Positions 56,518-64,000 of a DNA stretch of 64,000 bases are shown in pieces. The position numbers were made by a program, and so were the translations under genes. Location: contig NZ_JTJR01000011.1 of the NCBI RefSeq assembly GCF_001678475.1, positions 1-64,000 of the forward strand. Reading direction: 5' to 3'. The DNA comes from Gallibacterium genomosp. 3 (GTDB taxonomy: Bacteria; Pseudomonadota; Gammaproteobacteria; Enterobacterales; Pasteurellaceae). Below the pieces are notes generated by a model that made no database searches, had not been told where the DNA came from, and worked only from the letters and a program-made list of their open reading frames with translations. Positions within the stretch are counted from its first letter, which is position 1; each line of letters starts with the position of its first letter.

Positions 56518-59133
56518 TTATTCACCATAATAGGCTTTAGTTAAGATCTCAATCATATCTTCAACCACTGGCAAACGTGGGTTTGCTGGTGAACATTGAT
56601 CTTCAAAGGCAAGTAACGCTAAATCACGGCGTGCATCCATAAACTCTTGTTCATTGATACCTTGATCTTTGAAGGACATCTTAATTCCAATACGTTCACC
56701 TAATGCTTTACACGCATTCGCATAAGCTTCCACGGCTTCTGCTGGCGTTGAGCAAGGTAAACCAAGCACACGGGCGATTTCTTGATATTTAACGTCTGCC
56801 TTATAGTAGTTATATTTTGGCCATGTCGCCGTTTTAGTTGGGCGAGTACCGTTATAACGAATAACATAAGGCATTAAAATCGCATTGGTTCTACCGTGTG
56901 GTGTATGGAAACGACCACCGACTTTATGCGCTAAAGAGTGAGTCATACCTAAGAATGCATTAGCAAACGCCATACCTGCAATGGTTGAAGCATTGTGCAT
57001 TCTTTCTCTTGCTTCTGGATCGCTTGCGCCATTTTTCACAGAGCGTTCTAAGAATTCAAATACCAATTTAATCGCTTGTAATGCAAGACCATCGGTAAAG
57101 TCATTCGCTAACGTAGAAACATAAGCTTCTGTTGCGTGAACTAACACATCATAACCAGAGTCTGCGGCAACGTGCGCTGGCACAGTCATCGTTAATGCTG
57201 GATCCACAATCGCAATTGTTGGGGTTAATGAGTAATCTGCGATTGGGTATTTTTTATCGCCCTCACTAATTACCGCAAATGGTGTAACTTCTGAACCTGT
57301 ACCTGAAGTTGTTGGGATACCAATGAATTTCGCTTTACGGCCTAATTGTGGGAATTTGAACGCACGTTTACGAATATCCATAAATTTTTGCACTAAATCA
57401 CGGAAATCGACTTCTGGTTGTTCATAGAATAACCACATTACTTTAGCCGCATCCATCGCTGAACCACCACCTAATGCAATGATGGTATCTGGTTGGTAAT
57501 TACGTAATAACTCTACCCCACGGCGAACAGTTGCAATACTTGGATCTGGCTCAACATCAGCGAAAAGTTGGTAAGTAACATGATCACCACGCATAGTAAG
57601 CTGGTTCGCAATTTTCTCCACAAACCCTAAATCTACCATCACACGGTCTGTAACGATAACAACCCGTTTAACACCTTTCATTGATTGTAAATATTGGATT
57701 GAATCGCGTTCAAAATAGATTTTTGAAGGCACTTTGAACCATTGCATATTATTTCTCCGTCTGCCTACTCGTTTGATATTTAATAAATTCACCGCACTAA
57801 CGTTGTTACCTACGGAGTTTTTACCGTATGAACCACAACCTAAGGTTAATGATGGTAAGAAAGAGTTATAAACATCACCAATACCACCAAATGTTGAAGG
57901 TGAATTCCATACCACACGAATCGCTTTCACACGTTCACCAAACGTTTTCGCTAATTCTGCATCAGAAGTATGAATTGCTGCTGAGTGTCCTAAACCGTGG
58001 AATTCCACCATTTGTTCTGATTTATTTAAACCATCTTCGACACTTTCTGCTTTTAATAACGCTAATACTGGAGAGAGTTTTTCACGAGTTAATGGCTCTT
58101 TTACGCCAACTTCTTTACATTCTACAAGAAGAATATTGGTATTTGCTGGAACACTGAATCCGGCTTGTTCTGCAATCCAAGCTGCTGGCTTACCAACTAC
58201 TGCTGCATTTAATTTTGCTGATGCGCAGTTAGTACTATTTGCTTTCGCACCAAAGATATACTCTTCTAATAGTGCTTTCTCTTTTTTATTCACCAAATAC
58301 ACGCCATAAGATTGCATTTCTTTAACGAAATCATCATAGATTTCTTTATCAACAATCGCAGCTTGTTCACTGGCACAAATCATACCGTTATCAAATGATT
58401 TTGACATCACGATATCGTGTACTGCTTGTTTTAAATTAGCAGTTTTTTCTACATAAGCTGGCACGTTACCTGCTCCAACACCAAGTGCTGGTTTACCACA
58501 AGAATAAGCTGCTTCAACCATCGCATTACCCCCTGTTGCCAAAATAGTAGCAATTCCTGGGTGTTTCATTAATGCTTGGGTGCCTTCCATTGATGGGTGT
58601 TCAATCCATTGGATACAATTTGTTGGTGCGCCTGCTTTTACTGCTGCTTCATACACAACTCTAGCAGCGTGCGCTGAACTTTGTTGTGCTGAAGGGTGGA
58701 AAGCAAAAACAATTGGATTACGTGTTTTTAAAGCAATTAATGATTTGAAGATAGTGGTCGAGGTTGGGTTAGTGGTTGGGGTAATACCACAAACTACACC
58801 CACTGGATCTGCAATTTCAGTAATACCCGTTACATCATCTTCTTTAATTACACCAACTGTTTTTAAATGGCGCATATTATTGACGACATACTCACACGCA
58901 AATAAGTTTTTTGTCGCTTTATCCTCAAATACACCACGACCTGTTTCTTCATAAGCGTGCATCGCTAACACACCATGTTGATCAAGTGCAGCAACAGAGG
59001 CTTTTGCCACAATATAATCAACCTGTTCTTGATTTAATTGACGAAATTCTTCTAACGCCACTAAACCATTGGCAACAAGTTGATCCACTTCTGCTTGAGC
59101 TGGACTGACAGCAACTTCAGTTGTCTTATTCAT
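56518..59133 (-). CDS. adhE: bifunctional acetaldehyde-CoA/alcohol dehydrogenase
   Basis: Reduces acetyl-CoA to acetaldehyde and then ethanol to regenerate NAD+ in anaerobic growth; known to form spirosomes. The 871-residue fusion has an N-terminal aldehyde dehydrogenase (catalytic Cys253 in NGMICASEQA, ITPTTNPTSTTIFKSL) joined near residue 450 to an iron alcohol dehydrogenase (GGGSAMDAAK, TTSGTGSEVTPFAVI, and the iron ligands in GMTHSLAHKVGGRFHTPHG). ATG at 59133 follows TTTGGAGAAATC. A FNR-like site and a TATAAT lie upstream. Identity is secure. Confidence 0.98.
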   Translation of the reverse strand: MNKTTEVAVSPAQAEVDQLVANGLVALEEFRQLNQEQVDYIVAKASVAALDQHGVLAMHAYEETGRGVFEDKATKNLFACEYVVNNMRHLKTVGVIKEDDVTGITEIADPVGVVCGITPTTNPTSTTIFKSLIALKTRNPIVFAFHPSAQQSSAHAARVVYEAAVKAGAPTNCIQWIEHPSMEGTQALMKHPGIATILATGGNAMVEAAYSCGKPALGVGAGNVPAYVEKTANLKQAVHDIVMSKSFDNGMICASEQAAIVDKEIYDDFVKEMQSYGVYLVNKKEKALLEEYIFGAKANSTNCASAKLNAAVVGKPAAWIAEQAGFSVPANTNILLVECKEVGVKEPLTREKLSPVLALLKAESVEDGLNKSEQMVEFHGLGHSAAIHTSDAELAKTFGERVKAIRVVWNSPSTFGGIGDVYNSFLPSLTLGCGSYGKNSVGNNVSAVNLLNIKRVGRRRNNMQWFKVPSKIYFERDSIQYLQSMKGVKRVVIVTDRVMVDLGFVEKIANQLTMRGDHVTYQLFADVEPDPSIATVRRGVELLRNYQPDTIIALGGGSAMDAAKVMWLFYEQPEVDFRDLVQKFMDIRKRAFKFPQLGRKAKFIGIPTTSGTGSEVTPFAVISEGDKKYPIADYSLTPTIAIVDPALTMTVPAHVAADSGYDVLVHATEAYVSTLANDFTDGLALQAIKLVFEFLERSVKNGASDPEARERMHNASTIAGMAFANAFLGMTHSLAHKVGGRFHTPHGRTNAILMPYVIRYNGTRPTKTATWPKYNYYKADVKYQEIARVLGLPCSTPAEAVEAYANACKALGERIGIKMSFKDQGINEQEFMDARRDLALLAFEDQCSPANPRLPVVEDMIEILTKAYYGE

Positions 59134-59174
59134 AATGATTTCTCCAAAAATTAAAAATTATTTTAACTGATAAA

Positions 59175-59234
59175 ATTATATCTTTTTGAAGCTACCTTTT
59201 TTTTGGTATTCCATCATTATCTGATCTAGCTCAA
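59175..59234 (-). promoter_or_regulatory. adhE promoter with FNR-like site
   Basis: On the minus strand TTGAGCTAGATCAG (59234-59221) matches the FNR consensus TTGAT-N4-ATCAA in 8 of 10 positions. TATAAT (59180-59175) lies 40 bp further on, placing the site near -60, the class I activator position. No good -35 is present, which fits activator dependence. Anaerobic induction is inferred. Confidence 0.35.
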
Positions 59235-59378
59235 TTTCTGTGTTATCCACTTGTTACAATCGTTTAGGATCTGTTGTTCTCTCGTTCTTAATTCTTGATA
59301 AATTACTAATTTTTGTGTGATCTTTGCCTTTTTTCGTTCTATATTAAGAATGAAATTAACTTGAATAAGGAAAATAAA

Positions 59379-59732
59379 ATGGAACCGATGATCTATAATG
59401 TTGATAACACAAAAAAATGGGCAATGATTACGTACTGGCTCTACATTCTTTCCGTTCTTGTTGGTTTTTTAAGTATTGTTGGGATTGTAATTGCCTATAT
59501 TTTTCGTGATGATGCTCGAGGTTCTTTTTTAGAAAGTCATTTTACCTACCAAATTAGAACTTTCTGGATTGGCTTGTTATACAGTGCGATCGGGGTAATT
59601 CTTTCTTTAATCTTTGTAGGTTATTTTATTCTTTTATTTACTTTAATTTGGCTTTTAGTTCGATCAATTAAAGGATTACGTTCTCTCAGTAGGAATGAAG
59701 CTATTTTAAATGAAAAAACCTGGTTATTTTGA
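59379..59732 (+). CDS. small membrane protein (DUF4870-like)
   Basis: A 117-residue protein with three or four hydrophobic segments (MITYWLYILSVLVGFLSIVGIVIAYI, TFWIGLLYSAIGVILSLIFVGYFILLF). The RDDARGSFLESHFTYQIRTFW stretch between them is typical of DUF4870/Tic20-like proteins. I start at ATG 59379 behind AAGGAAAATAAA; the longer open frame from 59313 has no ribosome-binding site. It is conserved in Pasteurellaceae as far as I recall, function unknown. It lies 71 bp before rraB and may be co-transcribed. Confidence 0.72.
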   Translation: MEPMIYNVDNTKKWAMITYWLYILSVLVGFLSIVGIVIAYIFRDDARGSFLESHFTYQIRTFWIGLLYSAIGVILSLIFVGYFILLFTLIWLLVRSIKGLRSLSRNEAILNEKTWLF

Positions 59733-59803
59733 TCTGGTTGCTTGTAGAACAAGCTTTTAATCCCTAGAATACAATCTTTATCACGCAAAACGAGGCTTTA
59801 ATT

Positions 59804-60205
59804 ATGTCAGTACTTACTGCGCTACAACAAGAAACCCGAGAAATTATTGATCAACTGTTAAATGATGGTAGCGATCCAGATGCGTTATACATTATTGAGC
59901 ACCATGTTTCTCATCACGATTTCGATAAACTTGAAAAAATTGCTGTAGATGCTTTTAAATTAGGCTATGAAGTATCTGAAGCAGAAGAATTAGAAAATGA
60001 AGACGGCGTTGAAGTCTATTGTTTTGATATTATTAGTGAAATTGAATTAAAAGCAGAGTTAATTGATGCGCAACAAGTAGAGTTACTCCCTCTTATCAAA
60101 AAACATCAAGGTACCTATGACGGCTGGGGAACTTATTTTGAAGATCCGAATGATGACGAAGATGAATATGGGGAAGATGGCGAATTTTTTGATGATGAAG
60201 ACTAA
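59804..60205 (+). CDS. rraB: regulator of ribonuclease E activity B
   Basis: A 133-residue acidic protein that binds RNase E and lowers its activity. It has the RraB pattern [48 protein letters not shown] and ends in the family's acidic tail ([20 protein letters not shown]). yrdD starts 2 bp later, suggesting an operon down to aroE. Confidence 0.92.
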   Translation: MSVLTALQQETREIIDQLLNDGSDPDALYIIEHHVSHHDFDKLEKIAVDAFKLGYEVSEAEELENEDGVEVYCFDIISEIELKAELIDAQQVELLPLIKKHQGTYDGWGTYFEDPNDDEDEYGEDGEFFDDED

Positions 60206-60207
60206 TT

Positions 60208-60745
60208 ATGCGTGATACACTTTTTACAGCTCATAAATCTGTCGAAGAATGCCCGCAATGTGGGCATTTTTTACAATTAAGGCGTGGTAAAAAAGGGCTT
60301 TTTCTTGGTTGTTCCCAATATCCTCAATGTGATTATCTAAGACCATTGCAATCTCAAACTTTAGGCGAAGTCCTGAAAATATTGCCAGAACAATGTCCTG
60401 AATGTGAACACCCTTTAGTGTTGCGACGCGGGCAGTTTGGTCTATTTATTGGTTGCAGTAATTACCCTGAATGTCATTTTATTGTGAGTAATGAACCAGA
60501 AAAAAATGATTATCAGCCAGTGAGTTGTCCTGCTTGTAAACAAGGTAAACTTATGGCGAAACGTGGGGCTAGAGGAAAGCTCTTTTTTGCTTGTGATCAT
60601 TACCCACAATGTCGTTTTAATGTGGCACAACAGCCGATAGCAAAAGCCTGCCCACACTGCCATTTTCCATTGGTCTATATAAAAAAAATGACCGATCAAC
60701 AAATTAGTTATCAATGTTTAAATAAAAGCTGTAAACATACTTTTT

Positions 60746-60762
<17 letters not shown>
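60208..60762 (+). CDS. yrdD: topoisomerase-type zinc-ribbon protein YrdD
   Basis: A 184-residue protein made of four C4 zinc ribbons: CPQC...[13 protein letters not shown]...[13 protein letters not shown]...CDHYPQCRF and CPHC...[10 protein letters not shown], related to the C-terminal ribbons of topoisomerase I but without a catalytic domain. In E. coli yrdD also precedes tsaC and aroE. Nucleic acid binding is expected; the exact role is unknown. Its 3' end overlaps the tsaC start. Confidence 0.9.
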
Positions 60763-62142
<1,380 letters not shown>

Positions 62143-62189
62143 TTTGAAGGGTATTTTACTTTTTAGCCGTTTCAATAATTAATATCAGC

Positions 62190-62237
62190 AGGGTCTGATA
62201 ATTGACTTGTATTGTTATAAACAATATTTCAGACCCT
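62190..62237. terminator. nested inverted repeat between aroE and brnA
   Basis: AGGGTCTGA (62190-62198) pairs with TCAGACCCT (62229-62237), and inside it TATTGTT / AACAATA can form a second stem. It lies between the convergent aroE and brnA stops (47 bp and 16 bp away) and may end both transcripts, although no U-run follows. Confidence 0.5.
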
Positions 62238-62253
62238 AGTAATTTGGTAATGA

Positions 62254-62544
62254 TTAAAGAGTTTTTTGTTCAATATATTTTACTAATACTTCATTAATTC
62301 TACTTTGCCAACCTTTCCCTGTTGCTTTAAAACTCTCAACAACTTCAGGTGAAAGTCTAATCGTTACTAATTGTTTAGTAGGCAACTTTTGTTTACCTCG
62401 AGTACGCTTCTTCTCCATTTCCTCTTGATGAGTGGTAACCATTTCCACAAACTCTGGCGACATAACTTGATTAAGAGGCTTAAATTGATTTAATTCTTTA
62501 TCTGTTAATGAAATATCTTGTTGATTTAATTTATTTTTGTACAT
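62254..62544 (-). CDS. brnA: BrnA-type antitoxin
   Basis: A 96-residue antitoxin with a disordered, charged N-terminal part (about 1-60, toxin-binding) and a C-terminal ribbon-helix-helix (VTIRLSPEVVESFKATGKGWQSRINEVLVKYI). It should neutralise BrnT and repress the operon. It overlaps brnT by 14 bp and has a good ribosome-binding site (GAGGTGAGAAG) inside brnT, allowing high antitoxin output. BrnTA order (toxin first) is typical. Confidence 0.88.
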   Translation of the reverse strand: MYKNKLNQQDISLTDKELNQFKPLNQVMSPEFVEMVTTHQEEMEKKRTRGKQKLPTKQLVTIRLSPEVVESFKATGKGWQSRINEVLVKYIEQKTL

Positions 62545-62797
62545 ATCTTCTCACCTCTCGTTTATTTGCTTTCCTAAAACTGATTACTCTAATCCCATCT
62601 TCTATAGGTGTGAAACAAATAACATACACACGTTGTTCAATCTTACCTAACGCAATAAACCTTGGCTCAGGATAGAAAAAACGAGTATCTTGCCAAACCA
62701 ATGCATTCTTCCAATCAAAATCGGACACTAAATCGAAAGAAAGATTACGTAATAAAAGATTCCTATTATTTTTATTTGGATCGTAGCTAATTTTCAT
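62531..62797 (-). CDS. brnT: BrnT-type ribonuclease toxin
   Basis: An 88-residue RelE-fold toxin of the type II BrnTA family; relatives cut mRNA and block translation. BrnT pattern: YDPNKNNRNLLLRNLSFDLVSDFDWKNALVWQDTR, then RFIALGKIEQRVYVICFTPIEDGIRVISFRKANKREVRRY with the Arg-Arg-Tyr catalytic end. No strong ribosome-binding site is seen at ATG 62797, consistent with lower toxin than antitoxin synthesis. Upstream are two palindromic operators. Confidence 0.88.
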   Translation of the reverse strand: MKISYDPNKNNRNLLLRNLSFDLVSDFDWKNALVWQDTRFFYPEPRFIALGKIEQRVYVICFTPIEDGIRVISFRKANKREVRRYVQK

Positions 62798-62825
62798 CTA
62801 GAGGAAAAAACCTTCGTTGATTATA

Positions 62826-62877
62826 TTGTATGTACAATTAAATTATCAATTTTTTTGTATTTACAATTAAAGTTATC
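62826..62877. promoter_or_regulatory. tandem operators of brnTA
   Basis: Two near-identical sites (TTGTATGTACAATTAAATTATC at 62826-62847 in spaced form TTGTA-TG-TACAA, and TTGTA-TT-TACAA with AATTAAAGTTATC at 62855-62877) start 29 bp apart, 29 bp upstream of brnT. Each contains the palindrome TTGTA-N2-TACAA. Two palindromes in tandem suit cooperative binding of a ribbon-helix-helix repressor, that is BrnA autoregulation. Confidence 0.6.
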
Positions 62878-63031
62878 TGTATTTAATACAAATAACACAC
62901 AACATCTTTCTAAGATAAAAAAGAGTTTTAATCTCTCGACATAGATCCCAATTCTCTATTGCTAGGCTTTGCCTTTCCTGTGCTGTTTTTACAATCACAT
63001 CACTTTTTTTATTTTCCTTAAGGTGGTGGTT

Positions 63032-64000
63032 ATGTATAACAGAATAGGTCTAATTTTCAGTATCCAACTTCTTTTATTGTTTAAGATAACTGCTGTATCT
63101 GCTGTAATTTCACCAGAACAACTCTTTCAGCATCAACAACTTGAACAACAGCAAAAACTAGGACAACTTAAACAGACTCCCCACATTCGATTACAGACTG
63201 AACAAGCTACTACCACCCCATTAATCAAATCCACCACAGATAAGCAGTGTTTTCCAATTCGACAAATTAATTTTATCGACTATCAAACACAGTCAGAAAC
63301 AGTTACACCAGGCATAACCTCACCGAGTCAATTTACCTCTCTATTAAAATCAAATATTGCCTTACCCTTATGTCTAAATGAAGCTAGCCTTAATCAATTA
63401 CTTAACCAATGGCAAAATAGATTAATTGATAAAGGTTTTATTACCACCAGAGTTCGTGTTCAACCTCAAGATTTACGCCAAGGTATTCTTACCATCACGA
63501 TTATTCCTGGCAAAATTAGTCATTTACAATTACAAGACCAAAGTCAATTTCCTAAAGCTACTAATGCAACACTTTGGTTTGCAATGCCAACTAAAGCAGG
63601 TGATTTACTCAATTTACGAGATTTAGAAACGGGATTAGAAAATTTAAGGCGTAACTCCTCCGTTACCGCAAATATTGAGTTATTTGCTAATCCCGAACAA
63701 ATTGGTAGCACAGATGTGATTATTGCTTTTCAACAAAGTAATCCATTTGCTTTGACCTTATCCTTAGATGATGCAGGAACTAAAGCAACAGGACGTTTTC
63801 AAGCAAGTGCGGCACTTGCTGCAGAAAACCTATTTTCTTGGAATGATCTTTTATATGGCAGTATCTCCCACAGTATTAAAACAAACAATGACGAGACAAA
63901 AGGTGATCGAGGTAGTCAAAATCTTAACTTTTATTATGCGATTCCTTGGAAAAATTGGTTATTTACACTTTCACATTCCACCTTTCATTATCACCAAACT
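63032..64000 (+). CDS. TpsB-family outer membrane transporter (ShlB/FhaC/HecB-like), 5' part
   Basis: Two-partner secretion pore, cut by the window end after 323 codons. A signal peptide (about 1-24, LLLLFKITAVSA) is followed by a Gln-rich segment, then the POTRA_2 region with the cysteine pair QCFPIRQINF ... LPLCLNEASLN and ITTRVRVQPQDLRQGILTITIIPGKIS. The start of the ShlB barrel follows (NPFALTLSLDDAGTKATGRFQASAALAAENLFSWND). ATG 63032 follows AAGGTGGTGGTT. The cognate TpsA exoprotein is not upstream and probably lies just beyond the window. Confidence 0.9.
   Translation, partial: MYNRIGLIFSIQLLLLFKITAVSAVISPEQLFQHQQLEQQQKLGQLKQTPHIRLQTEQATTTPLIKSTTDKQCFPIRQINFIDYQTQSETVTPGITSPSQFTSLLKSNIALPLCLNEASLNQLLNQWQNRLIDKGFITTRVRVQPQDLRQGILTITIIPGKISHLQLQDQSQFPKATNATLWFAMPTKAGDLLNLRDLETGLENLRRNSSVTANIELFANPEQIGSTDVIIAFQQSNPFALTLSLDDAGTKATGRFQASAALAAENLFSWNDLLYGSISHSIKTNNDETKGDRGSQNLNFYYAIPWKNWLFTLSHSTFHYHQT

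Overview
The window looks like a chromosomal segment of a low-GC member of the Pasteurellaceae (the Haemophilus/Pasteurella/Gallibacterium group). Many proteins resemble H. influenzae or E. coli orthologues from memory (PurL, MltF, NhaA, RapA, UvrD, RpoH, AdhE). Thiamine is handled by salvage only, the Pho regulon lacks phoU, pnuC and brnTA are present, and a fragment of an HI0607-like gene is visible. I cannot fix the genus.

Layout. 1-200: what looks like an rRNA-operon promoter firing leftwards out of the window. 201-15.5 kb: core genes purL (-, behind a PurR box), mltF, rph-pyrE, nhaA, hslO, an ABM-domain gene with pnuC (-), rapA-rluA and a periplasmic parvulin. 15.5-24.7 kb (-): a type IC-like restriction-modification operon, hsdM / AlbA_2-GHKL protein / hsdS / second AlbA_2-GHKL protein / hsdR. 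Its hsdS, hsdR and the second AlbA_2 gene each carry inactivating lesions, and two copies of a 104-bp structured repeat fill the gaps on either side of that AlbA_2 gene. 24.9-31.8 kb (-): a TPP-riboswitch-controlled thiamine salvage operon (thiZ-thiX-tenA-thiY-thiM-thiD-thiE plus an NRAMP-like carrier), with a probable 27-codon leader ORF between the riboswitch and thiZ.

31.9-34.2 kb: mmuM and an APC permease. 34.3-40.2 kb: TRAP transporter, idnO and idnD (-) with a divergent LacI-type regulator, probably uptake and oxidation of idonate or a related sugar acid. 40.4-47.2 kb: a large autotransporter and a leaderless ApbE-like protein, both near Fur-box-like sites, then a 62-codon remnant of an AroE-like gene that may mark a rearrangement point. 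47.3-56.4 kb: uvrD, rpoH, then pstSCAB-phoBR behind a Pho box. 56.5-59.1 kb: adhE (-). 59.4-62.1 kb: small membrane protein, rraB, yrdD, tsaC, aroE. 62.2-62.8 kb: brnTA toxin-antitoxin with tandem operators. 63.0 kb to the end: the 5' part of a TpsB-type outer membrane secretion pore.

The most notable signals are: the riboswitch / leader ORF / hairpin arrangement before thiZ; the 104-bp repeat pair in the hsd operon; the multi-lesion hsd locus with two AlbA_2-GHKL proteins; the NRAMP-like protein without metal motifs in a thiamine operon; and the repeat-rich autotransporter next to a possibly iron-regulated cytoplasmic ApbE. No tRNA, rRNA body, insertion sequence or CRISPR array was seen.
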